NCBI RefSeq assembly: GCF_009727055.1
Contig: NC_052349.1
Location: 47,952,119 to 48,016,118 of the forward strand
Source of the DNA: Benincasa hispida
Taxonomy: Eukaryota > Streptophyta > Magnoliopsida > Cucurbitales > Cucurbitaceae
DNA length: 64,000 nucleotides
Direction of reading: 5' to 3'
Both the position numbers and the translations under genes were made by a program. The notes under the pieces are model-generated. The model was not told the DNA's origin. It did not search any database and saw only the letters and a list, made by a program, of their open reading frames with translations. This document shows positions 32,363 to 42,721 of this stretch, in pieces. Positions within the stretch are counted from its first letter, which is position 1. Each line of letters begins with the position of its first letter.

Positions 32363-34427
32363 TGTTGGGGATGATGCCCTAAAGTCTCGTGTCCTGTAGT
32401 TTGTAAACACATTTTGTACTGACAATTATGATGTATAATATATGATATTTACTTCACTTATTGACTTTGCAAATTGGATGTTTTATTTGCTTTACCATAA
32501 ACCAATAAACTAAAATCCCTGGTTGTCATTTTGTAATTTAAGCATGTATGTGGTGACATACAAGTGGATCATGTCTTAAGTGATAACTAAAATGGTCTAT
32601 AGTATATGGATATAGGAGGGAAACCTTATCTTGGTAATGCTATGGATGTGGCCTGTTTTTGGGAATGGTTACAAGTGTTGTGACTTGCCATAGATGGTCT
32701 GATCCTTATCATTCGTGTGGAGACATGCGATCGAGGGCGTCCTATACAAAGAGTTTGTATAAGACCTGACCACGAATCATTATATAACACCATTCATGAC
32801 AGAGACTTCACTTCATTAGGATGACCATAGGTAACATGACCTCAATCATGAATGAGTTGGGAACTTCTGCCATTGAGGGCAGTCCTTTGATTTGCATAGG
32901 TGCGAGTGGCCAGGTTGCCGACTCAAACCTACCACTTTGAGGATTCGTCTAATTTGGAAGCTGGGAACTCAGTTACACAAGATGGAATTCACTCCTTCTT
33001 CGAAGCAGGGATAAGAAGATAGATTTCTCCTTTAAGGGCTGATTCTGGGGCTTGAACAATGTGGCGCCATACACTTTCTCATGGCCTGAGAGGTGTTCAC
33101 ATATAGTAAGACTATGTTGTATTGTTCATTAGAGGGATCAGTGGTACTTAAGGAGTAAGATGTAACTACAGGGGAAAAATGGTAAATTGACCTAGCTGTA
33201 CTTACGAGCATCTGTGAAGGGTTCTCGTACTGATGATTGGTTATATCTAATGGATACAAAAATATATTTATGGTAAGGAGAGTTCAACTGTCAATCTTTA
33301 GTGGAATGTTTGGCAGTTAAAGGATGATGGATCTCATGGCTAAAAAGTTTAGTCAGCTATTCACGTACAATTGGAGCTTCAAGCCATAGGTCCATAAAGT
33401 CCACTTGGTAGCTTGGATTCAAGTTGGGAATCAGTTTTTAGGTCAGTTTGAAATGTTCAAATTGACAAGAGGTAATTGAACTGGTTAATTATATATGATA
33501 TGATTGATTTTATATATGAGATACATTAATTTGGAGGAAATTTATATCTAGTAGAGGAGAAAACATTATGGTTGATATATGATATCAAACTATAGATTAT
33601 GAATATAATATGATTATATTTATTATTTATTAATTTGGCCAATTATCCTTTCTCCGTAACCGTGTGTTAGTGGGGAGTTCCATTCAATTTTCATAATTGA
33701 AGAATAAAATGAAAATTGTTTTCATTTTGCAAAGATATTGAAAGGGACACGATTAATAGCTCACGGAGCGTTTTGCATTCGATCGCTTAGTAATTCAGAG
33801 CCTATACGATAGCTTGTGTTTACTGCCGAATCGCTTACACGAACACACATCTACTAGACGATCGCTTACCTTTTCCTAAACGTTCACTTAGCGCCTGAGC
33901 TTTACTAAATGATCGTATAGACGATCACTTAGCTTTTCCTACATGATCGTGTACTTCGCCTAAACGATCAAGCACCCTGTCTACACGTTAGACACTGCTT
34001 TCTCCCACTTCCTTGATCGTTGTATACGATCTCTTTTCCTTCTCCCCTCTACCAAATCCGAACAGAGCCCACTCTTTGAATTCTCACTACGAGAATACTA
34101 AGGGTTCCAAGTGGTAGTATCATCCCCATCTTTTTCGTCTGTTCGTGTGGAGTTGTTCATGGTAAATGACCGAGGTATTGCTGAATGATAGCTCGATGTT
34201 CCAGCGAGAGCGAAAGCTTCCGTTCGTGGAGAGAGCGAGATTTCAAGTGAAGAGAGTCTTCAACTGGTAAGTTTACTCGTTCTCTTGTTTATTTATCTCT
34301 AAGCATGCCGGTAATTTAGTAGTTTGATGCATATCTATATGAGTGAATGTAAATGTGGTATTCTGTCACAATGCTTTTGGAAAGATTCGCTTCTGCTCAG
34401 ACGTACTCTTGTATAAGAGTTCCTTCA
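32363..34427 (+). repeat. Solo LTR of family 1 (2,065 bp) inserted in gag
   Basis: It starts TGTTGGGGATGATGCCC and ends GAGTTCCTTCA. Flanks are CCTCT (32358-32362) and CGTCT (34428-34432), one difference. The gag frame continues after it. There is no interior, so the element has been reduced to one LTR by recombination between its two LTRs. A CGATCG-type array lies at about 33770-34030. Confidence 0.88.
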
Positions 34428-34432
34428 CGTCT

Positions 34433-35110
34433 AACATTGGAAAGTGGAAGAAAAAGAAGGGTGGTAAGGGGAAGGTGCCTGCTAACCAACCATCTGTCGT
34501 CCAGCGGAATAGGCGTTCGGCGCCGGTTGACAAGGGAAAGTATTTCCACTACAACCAAGACAGACACTGGAAGAGGAATTTTCCTCGCTGGTTGAAGGAA
34601 AAAAAGGCGGCCAAGGCTAAGGTCAAGGCGAACAAAGGTAAATATGATTTACTGGTGTTAGAAACTTGTTTAGTGGAGATGATTCTGCCTGGATTATTGA
34701 TTCGGGCGCCACTAATCATGTTTGTTCTTCTTTTTCAGGGGATTAGATCCCCGTGGCAGTTGGAGGCTAGTGAGATGACAATACGAGTAGGCACCGGTAC
34801 GTCGTCTCAATTGTGGGAGTGAGAGGAATCCAGTTGACTTTACAGAATAGATTTCTTATTTTAAAAGATGGATTTGTAGTTCCTGAGTTGAAAATGAACT
34901 TAATTTCTATAAATTGCTTGTTACAATGTAAATATACTCTTCAGTTTAATGTAGATAAAGTGTTTATTCATAAATCTGTATAGTAAAACTGGAAAATAAC
35001 TTATATGTGCTGAGGTCATTAGCATTAAGTTCCCTTCATAACATAGAGATGTTTAAAATTGTTGTAACTCAAAATAAACGTCAACGTGTTTCTCCAAAAG
35101 AAAATGCCCA
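34433..35110 (+). pseudogene. Ty1/copia gag zinc-knuckle region and protease, broken
   Basis: It continues the gag at 32362. The Lys/Gly-rich stretch KKKGGKGKVPANQ is followed by a knuckle that reads YFHYNQDRHWKRNF. All three Cys of CX2CX4HX4C are replaced (Tyr, Tyr, Phe) and only His remains. The protease motif LIDSGATNH-like (IIDSGATNHVCSS, about 34697-34735) is intact in one frame after a frameshift. Sequence runs to about 35110 and breaks off where a 5'-truncated LTR begins. Confidence 0.9.
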
Positions 35111-35117
35111 ACACGTT

Positions 35118-36864
35118 TATAAAGTGGATCATGTTCGAGTAAATAGTCAAAATGATATATAGTATATGAATGAGGTTGGGTGCCTTATTGTGGTAACACT
35201 ATTGGATGCCGGCCACTCTGTAGTTGTTACAAGGAATTGTAAAGTACTGCAGACGATGTGATCCTAATTCATACATGTTATGACATGAGGAGTAGGGGCG
35301 TCTTATGCAATGCATTTGTACAAGATCGGACCATGAAATTAGTCACTCTTACTTTATAACGCTGTTTATTATTTAAGACTGACTATTTCAAAGCGATGAC
35401 CTGGGTAACCTGACCTTAATCCTGAACTAACTATGAACTCCTGTTTATTGGAATTATCCTTAGATTTGCCTAGGTGAGGGTTGGTTCAACAGTGCCGGGT
35501 CAATAAACCTCCATTTCGGGGGTCAGACCGGGTAGATAGTTGGGGACATAGGGTGCAAGATGGAATTCACTTCTACCCGCTTTTAGGGATAGTAGAGAGG
35601 TTATTTCCTTAAGTGCTAACTTCGGTTCTTGAACAAGGGGCCCCACCCTCTCATTGACCCGAGAGGGACTCGATTTCTTAATCGGATCACAAATCAATTG
35701 TTCATCAGAGTATCAGTGGGACTTAAGGAACAAGAGGTAATCTCGGGGGTAAAACAAACATTTGACCCAACCGTTATTACGAACAACCTGTGAAGGGTTA
35801 ACTTACTAATCATGGTTATATTGAGTGGACATAATATATCTACAATGAGGGAAGTGCAACTATGAGCTTTAGTGGAATGACCCATTATTTAATGAATGGG
35901 GGTTAATTCGGTGTAAAGAGTTTTAGCTAATTAATCTCAGATCGTTGGAGTCCATGATCTGTTGGTCCATGAGGTCCCCTTACTAGCTTGTAAATGGATT
36001 AGCTTTAGAGTAACGTGATAAGTTAATTTGAAATGTTCAAATTAGAATTAAGGGAATTAGTAATTATATGAGATATAATTATGCATTTAATTTTGGAATT
36101 AAACGGAATTTGAAAATGAATTAATATTTAAATATGATTTAAATATTAAATTCATGAAGGTGTATTTTGTGTAAAACTAATTCAATATTTGATATTAAAT
36201 TAATTAGAATTAATTAATTATTTATTATTAATTTTATTAGAAAATTAATTTGTGAAATTAATTTTGTAAAATCAATAAAGTTATAAAATTTAAAAACTAA
36301 ATTGATTTTGGAAATCAATTTATAAAACAAAATTAAAATTATAAAACACAAAAAAATTGGAAAATCAAAAGTTGGAAAACTCCACTCATCTTCTCAAGTA
36401 GCTCACTCAAAAACCACTTATTCTTACTTCAATTCTCCAAGCATGAGCTGCACCTCATGCAGGCTTCTCCATTGCATGATAGTCCTGCAATAAATAGAGA
36501 AGATCGAAGTGGAAATCGAGCATGCATCAGTTGAATTTTTGTTGAAAATTTGATTTGAAGAAGGTGCTCTTCAAGTGGGTTCAACAATGTGTTTCTTCTC
36601 CAAATTTCCTTCATTTAAGCTTATTTTGTGTCCCACAACTCAATCTAAAGCTCCAAGAGAATTGTAGAGAATATCTTGAGGTGGTTCACAATAAGATTTA
36701 GAGAAGATTTGTAGTTGAGAATCGTGATTCAAGGTGTTCTTCAAAGGTATGTCATGAAACCCACTTTGTATTTTATGAACATGCTTAGATTCAAAGCCAA
36801 AATTAATGAATTAGAATGCTTATTGATCCTTGTTGCTTCTGTTGCATGTTTCCTAACTTTAACA
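35118..36864 (+). repeat. 3' LTR of the nested element, first about 175 bp missing
   Basis: It enters at AAAGTGGATCATGTTCGAG, equivalent to 27603, and runs without interruption to CTAACTTTAACA. It is the best uninterrupted copy of this LTR type in the window. Confidence 0.85.
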
Positions 36865-37880
36865 TTTCTGGTCTTGTACTATTAGCGAGATATATAAGTG
36901 CACCAATTGCATTAAGATATGGTACTTCAGGACCAAGAAGTTCTTCATTATCTTCTCGAGATTGGAATATATCTTTCTTTATATCCAATGAACGGACTTT
37001 TGTGTGAATAGATGTGCTTTGTCCATATAAAATCTTTTCAAAATTTTTCCTGTATAAGTTGACTGATGAATAAATATTTCATTTGCTAAATGCTTAATTT
37101 GCAATCCAAGGCAAAATTTTGTCTTTTCGAGATCTTTCATCTCAAATTCTTTCTTAAGATATTCTATTGCCTTTGAAAACTCTTCAGAAATTCCAATTAT
37201 ATTCAAGTCATCAACGTATATAGTTATAATAGCAAATCCTGATTATGATTTCTTTATAAAAACACACGGACATATTAGATTCTTTTGATATCCTTCTTTC
37301 AATAAATATCCACTCAGGCGATTGTACCACATCCGTCTTGATTGTTTTAACCCATATAGTGATCTCTGTAACTTTATTGAATTTCATTCTTGGTAATTTG
37401 ATGTATATGTTTCAGATATCTTAAATACTTCTGGGATTCTCATATAAATATCATTATCAAGAGATCCATATAAATATGTTGTGACTATATCCATAAGATG
37501 CATATTCAGACTTTTATACATAGTCAAGCCAATTAAATATCTTAATATAATTACATCCACCACCGGAGAATACGTCTCCTCAAAATCAATACCAGATCTT
37601 TGTGAAAAACCTTGTGCAATTAGTCTTGCTTTATATCTTATGACCTCATTATTTTCATTTCTTTTCTTCATAAATACCCATTTGTATCCCACAGGTTTAA
37701 CACCTTCTGGTGTTCAGATACAGGTCTAAAAACCCGACATTTTGAAAGTGAGTTTAATTCTGCTTCGATTGCTTCTTTCCACCGAAACCAATATTTTCTA
37801 TGTCGACATTCTTCAATAGATTTTGATTTAGGATCCTCATTTTTAGATATAATATCAAGAGTAACATCATACACAAAAAT
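36865..37880 (-). pseudogene. Ty1/copia reverse transcriptase (second lineage)
   Basis: The minus strand shows RWKEAIEAELNSL (about 37780), GYKWVFMKKRNENNEVIRYK, RLIAQGFSQRSGIDFEETYS and the intact YVDDL box at about 37207-37221. Then come EFEMKDLEKTKFCLGLQI and PYLNAIGALIYLANSTRPE, which breaks at the nested insertion. Frameshifts lie near 37668 and 37384. The catalytic Asp pair is present, but the frame is not continuous. Confidence 0.92.
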
Positions 37881-38400
37881 GTTGTCAATAATTACATTAG
37901 TTTGATTCTATCTTTTTCCTGACATGACATAGTTTATTGAAATCTCATTATTATCTTTAGGTATTTCACCTTCCTCATTAGTCATGTCAAGGATTTTTTT
38001 TATGGGTATTTACATCCTCAACCAAGTCTTCTTGTCTATTAATTATTTTTCTTTTTCCGAGGATTTTTATCTTTGGAACCCACTGGTCTACCACACTTCT
38101 AGCTTGTTTCAGACTCATTAGTGACAACTTGTTGTGTTGGGATATCAATTTTTGATGGAACATTTGCAGCTGGTATATGTGACTTAGTTACTTTCTTTGC
38201 ATCTATAAATGCATCTGGTAATTGATTTGCTATTTTGAAAATGAATTATTTTCTGAATTCCAAGTTCACATTGATCTATACGGGGATCTAAATGAGAAAA
38301 TAACGATGCATACCATGTAATTTCTTTTTTCAAAATTCTTAATTCCTTCCCCTAATGTTGGAAAATTTGTCTAATTAAATGACAATCAGCAAATCGTGTA
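37881..38400 (-). other. linker between copia integrase and RT, decayed
   Basis: This AT-rich stretch lies between the integrase end and the RT start of the minus-strand element. No continuous frame survives. It corresponds to the variable linker of copia polyproteins. Confidence 0.5.
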
Positions 38401-38877
38401 GTAAATACATCATCCATCAGAGGCTCAAGATATAATTGATGGAGAATCATATTCAACACATATTCCTAACCTCATTTGAGGATCCATCTTAGTGCGTTGT
38501 GGTGGAGCAATTGGAACATATATTGCACATCCAAAAATTCTCAAATGGAAAATATTTTGCTCATGGCCATAAGCTAATTGTAATGCCGAGTACTTATGAT
38601 AAGATACTGGCCTAATGTGTACAAGTGACGCTGCATGCAAAATAGCATGTCTACATACAAATGAAGGAAGCTTAGCTCTCATAAGTAATGGTCTTGAAAT
38701 TAATTGCAAACATTTTATAAATGATTATGCTAAACCATTTTGTGTATGAACATGAGCTACAAGATGTTCAACACTTATCTCAATTGACATACAATAATGA
38801 TCAAAAGCTTGAGATGTAAATTCACCAACATTACCAAGATGAATGATCTTAATTGTATAATCAGGAAATTGTGCTCT
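38401..38877 (-). pseudogene. Ty1/copia integrase C-terminal half (second lineage)
   Basis: The minus strand shows LRAQFPDYTIKIIHLGNVGEF (Asp of the second catalytic site replaced by Gly), CMSIEISVEHLVAHVHTQNGLA with a stop in place of the catalytic Glu region, then RPLLMRAKLPSFVCRHAILH and YGHEQNIFHLRIFGCAIYVP. The N-terminal half is on the far side of the 791-bp insertion. Confidence 0.88.
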
Positions 38878-38884
38878 TAACTTA

Positions 38885-39675
38885 TTGGGTGAAAATTTAA
38901 CTTTAAAAAATAAGAGGGAAATAATCTTTGGTTGGAGAATCTCACATTCGAAAATTTTGATTTGGAAGCCTCCCTTATGTACTCCAATCTTGAGTTTTGG
39001 GTTTGGGGCCCAAGGGGTACCCATGTTTTGGAGGGAATGAGGAGATAGACCAATGTGGGTTCGATGGTCAACCTACACACGCACCGCCATTCGTCCGGTC
39101 GGGCGAGGTGCGGGTGTGTGTGATTGTTAATTTTAATAAAAATATTTTTTTTATTATTTTTTATTTTTTTAAACTGGAAAAAACAAAAGAAAAATCCTCC
39201 CCGTTTGCGCATGCCCGCGCAAGTGCGATTCGTCTGCGCAAGTGCGATTCATCAGTGCATGTTCTGAGGTTCACCGCCTATTTCGCTACCTACCATTCCA
39301 CGCTAAAGGTCTATAAAAGGCGTGGCCTTCAGCAATTCAAAAAACACAATTTTTTTTTCATTCACTCCATTCCAATTTTCCTCTCTTAACTCTTCCATTT
39401 TAGTTTTCCGAGCAGTGGGTTAGAAAGGGTGTGTGTTCTGGTTGGTAATGGTGCATTTTCAATCAGGTTTCTTTGGCTGTTTTATCCTAGGGACGATGTG
39501 GCATTTTTCAGACATGCTTGCACACTTGGGCAGAGATGCGAAACGTCTTACAGAGAGCGAGCTCCGCGACTCAGCCTATAACGAGTTTCTGTTTTGCAGG
39601 TTTTTTCTCTTTGCTTGACCGCTGTGCCTTGACCGTTTGCTATTCGTCGTTCTTGGGATCCTCCCGTTTCCAACA
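38885..39675. mobile_element. Unclassified 791-bp insertion with 7-bp target duplication
   Basis: TAACTTA occurs at 38878-38884 and 39676-39682, and the integrase reading continues across when one copy is removed. The insert starts TTGGGTGAAAATTT and ends GTTTCCAACA. It is GC richer than its surroundings in the middle, has a CTATAAAAGG box at 39311-39320 and the duplicated phrase TGCGCAAGTGCGATTC at about 39215 and 39233. There is no coding frame I recognise. It could be a solo LTR of an unrecognised family or a small non-autonomous DNA transposon; the 7-bp duplication and the TTGGG/CCAAC ends do not decide it. Confidence 0.7.
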
Positions 39676-39682
39676 TAACTTA

Positions 39683-40193
39683 ATTATTTGAGCAAGTAAT
39701 CTTGCAAATGCAAGGTTTCGACTTGATAATAAGCACACGTGTAACCATCTGCTAGATGCATCTATTAATACCAAAAATATCTAAATGGTTCACTTGGTGG
39801 GTTAATAGGTCCACATATATCACCATGGATTTATTCTAGAAATGTAGGTGATTCAGTCCCCACTTTAGCTGGTGATGGTCTAATTATCAATTTTCCTTGA
39901 GAGCAAGTATCACATGATAATTCATTAAATTGAGTAATCTTCTAGCTCTTCAATGGGTGTCCATTTGAATTCTCAATAATTCTCCTCATCATTATAGATT
40001 CTGGATGACCCAATCGGTCATTTCAAACTGTAAATATGTCTAGATTCATGAACTTTAGGTTCATTGTTGCTATGTTTCAATTACTCATATATTAGTATAA
40101 TACAATCCAGAAGATAAAGCAAGTAACTCTTCTCGTATATGTTTTTCATTTGAGACAGTGGATATGATATATAGATTTTCCACATTATTCTTA
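39683..40193 (-). pseudogene. Ty1/copia integrase N-terminal half (second lineage)
   Basis: The minus-strand translation contains GDICGPINPPSEPFRYF, the MHLADGYTCAYYQVET stretch and a segment ending LQDYLLK just before the insertion. Stops and shifts abound. It joins the protease region at its upstream side. Confidence 0.75.
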
Positions 40194-40466
40194 CTAGCAG
40201 TCTAAATATAATAACCATTGCAATGTATCTTTAAAACCAAGTAGATTTATCTTTGATTGACTAGAGAACAATGCATTGTCAATTATAAATTTTGTTCCTC
40301 TAGGCAAAGTAATATTTGTTTTTCCAAATCCTTCAATCAAGTTTGCAAAACCTGATATTGTATTGACTTTATCTTCCAGCATTGTCAGTTTGGAAAAATA
40401 TTTTTTATTTATAAGTATTGCATGTGCAGTTGTACTGTTTGCCAGACATAGATCTTCTTTACTCAT
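40194..40466 (-). pseudogene. Ty1/copia protease region (second lineage)
   Basis: A 90-codon open stretch reads LCLANSTTAHAILINKKYFS and VNTISGFANLIEGFGKTNIT. The catalytic motif, normally DS-[AG]-TTH in this lineage, reads NSTTAH, so the Asp is replaced by Asn. The protease is therefore inactive in this copy. Confidence 0.85.
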
Positions 40467-40699
40467 TTTTTAGTCACTCAATATATAAAAATGATTCATG
40501 TCTTTTCATTAAAAGAAAATAATTACAACAAGACAAACAACATTTGGAATATACAAAGGTTAACATCTATTAAGAGAAGAAAAAGAATATGGAGATGAAA
40601 AAAAAATTAAACCTAGATATTTTCAAAGTCAAAGGAAACACTTGATGTTCCATCAATTCTGCTGATTTTCTCTTCAGAAGATTCAAAAAAGTCTGCCAC

Positions 40700-41610
40700 A
40701 TCCAAATTTTTCATATGAGATGGGTCAAATATGTCATGATCTTGATATGCAAAATTTCTCTTTTTCTTTCAAGGAGGCTTGATATAAGTCAATTAAGTGT
40801 TTTGACGTACGACAGGTACGTGACCAATGTCTAGTCATTTCGCATCGGAAGCATTTATTTTCAACACTCTTTTTATCTTGTGGAGCTTTTCTTTTATGAT
40901 CATCATTTTGTGTGGTTCTTTTGAAATTTGAATGATTAGAACGACCACCACTAAAATAATATTTTTTTCTTCTTCTGCCCCGGTCGCGACCTCGACCATG
41001 ACCATGATCTTGACCACGATTATTAAAATTCGTAGTATTTACTTTAGGAAATATTGTTGTTTCAGTTGGTCGAGATTCATGACTTTTCATCCACAATTTA
41101 AACTTTTCATTCACTTCAAGGAATGTTGTTGCTCTAGTTGGCTGAGATTCATATTTTTTTTTAATCAATAATTTTTTATTTCATTTAGCCACGAGAAGAC
41201 ATCAAACGAGTGCAAACTATTTTTAAAATATTTCTCTCGATATTGCTATTGCAAGGGCATATCCGAAATGTAGAAAAATGTCTTCTCTAACATATTGATT
41301 TAAAATTTTGGAGTCTCAAGCCCATCCATTTACGACGAGCTTTTGAAAAAAAATTGTTTTCTAATGATCATATTTTCATGGTATCTAGGTGTATTTTGGC
41401 ATCAAACATTAATGACAAATAATTATTACAATTAATATCAATTACTACAAATTCTAATTTTTTTTAATATTTTTCATAGTAACACTATTAGAAAATATTA
41501 TATTTATATTATAAATTTAATATATATCAAATATGTAAAACAACATTTAATTTATTAACTATAACAAAGAGGAAAAAACCGACATACCTTTAGCGGAGAA
41601 AACGACAGGA
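40700..41610 (-). pseudogene. Ty1/copia gag with zinc knuckle (second lineage)
   Basis: The open stretch 41168-40734 contains an RGRDRGRRRKKYYF basic region and the knuckle CFRCEMTRHWSRTC (CX2CX4HX4C intact), then KHLIDLYQASLKEKEK. The N-terminal half upstream (41170-41610) has no continuous frame and is AT rich. Confidence 0.85.
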
Positions 41611-41626
41611 GCTTGTGCTGATAACA
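41611..41626 (-). other. primer-binding-like site of second-lineage copia
   Basis: The minus strand reads TGTTATCAGCACAAGC directly after the LTR end TTCACAACA. It resembles the initiator-Met type sites but is not a perfect match. Confidence 0.6.
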
Positions 41627-41998
41627 TGTTGTGAATTTGCGGGGAAAAAACGAGGCACAACGAGAACAAGAATATTAATAAATATAATACTAAAATAAAT
41701 ATATAAACAAATAAAATAAAATAATGATAAATAAATAAAATAATAGAAAATAGGAAATTTCTTAAAAAATCTCCACTTTCTCCAAAATTGGTGGAGTTTC
41801 AACTAATGTATCTCAACAAAATCCACAAATGACCACTTATTTATAAGTTATTTTGGCAAGTAGGAAGTGGCACAATTGGACACTATGCATAGGTGATTGA
41901 ATGACATATAGCCAACACATGTGATAATGAGAAAATGACACTTGGCATTGGACACTAAGCATGAGACTAATGGACATCTATTATTTTTCATATACTTT
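41627..41998 (-). repeat. 5' LTR of second-lineage copia
   Basis: Minus-strand end is TTCACAACA. It matches the LTR at 26546-26812 in several blocks and includes an extra about 100 bp of AT-rich sequence. Its outer end is unclear in AT-rich DNA at about 41998. Confidence 0.8.
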
Positions 41999-42721
41999 TT
42001 TATTATTTTGTTTTTTCTTGAAGGTTTTTTTAATTATTATTTTGTTAGTACAACCATTTGGAGCAAAAAAATCGAATCCATGGAGGTATGTTTATGTTAG
42101 TTAGGTTCAATTTGACATTTTATTATTGAGTATAGTTCAACTACATGAGGTATGTTTCATACTAAAAAATATAAAATCCATCAAATAGAATATAGTTCAA
42201 CGGTAATTAACATTTACTATCTCATTTAATTGAGCTCGAAATTTTAAATCTTCTTACTATTACTTGTTGTACTTGAAAAAAAAAAAAAGACATGCTATGT
42301 TTTAAATGATTTGAATAGTAACACGTTTTCATTAATATCAGTGATTTTTCATTTTCTTGTCTTCCTATATTTTTCTCAACTTATTTAGGAAGAATTATAT
42401 CAAAATTTTTTAGGCAACTTTGGGTAGGATTTTGGTAGGACGAATAGTTCTATTAGATGATTTTAAATTGAAACAAGTGAAATATTTATAAATCATTGGT
42501 GGAGTTATAAATTGATTTACTAATGAAAATTTAGAGTTTAAATCGATATAATTATTAATTTAAGGTTTTGATTGATACACAACTTTAAAGTTTGGTGATA
42601 TTTGATTATTTTCTTTATAAAATATCTAATAGGTTTGTAAACTTTCAATTTTTTTCTAGTAGGTTGTTGATTTTTTTTTTAATTCACTTACCTATTAGGC
42701 ATAAATTTGACATTATTTTTT
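41999..42721. other. AT-rich intergenic DNA
   Basis: I see no gene or recognisable element here. There are short A and T runs, for example at 42278-42290. Confidence 0.5.

Larger units (their letters stand above)
27426..36864 (+). mobile_element. Nested LTR retroelement inserted in the second-lineage copia
   Basis: The element begins TGTTGGGTTTTATGTCC at 27426 and ends CTAACTTTAACA at 36864. Flanks are TATCT (27421-27425) and TTTCT (36865-36869), a 5-bp target duplication with one difference. The interrupted RNase H frame resumes on the other side. The LTRs are family-2 type. The interior is leader, gag and protease of family-1 type and lacks a primer site, most of pol and a polypurine tract, so it is a deletion or recombination derivative. 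Two solo LTRs sit inside it (28242-29910 and 32363-34427). Confidence 0.82.
26546..41998 (-). mobile_element. Second-lineage Ty1/copia element, minus strand, split by later insertions
   Basis: Reading minus strand: 5' LTR (41998-41627), primer-like site, gag, protease, integrase, RT, RNase H, polypurine tract and 3' LTR (26812-26546). The coding part jumps from 36870 to 27425, where a 9.4-kb LTR element is inserted, and from 39683 to 38877, where a 791-bp sequence is inserted. Motifs such as TRSQT and NHAEI in RNase H and HTQNGLAESF-like integrase ends differ from those of families 1 and 2, so it is another copia lineage. Many stops make it inactive. The integration appears to have hit a T-rich site. 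Confidence 0.88.
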
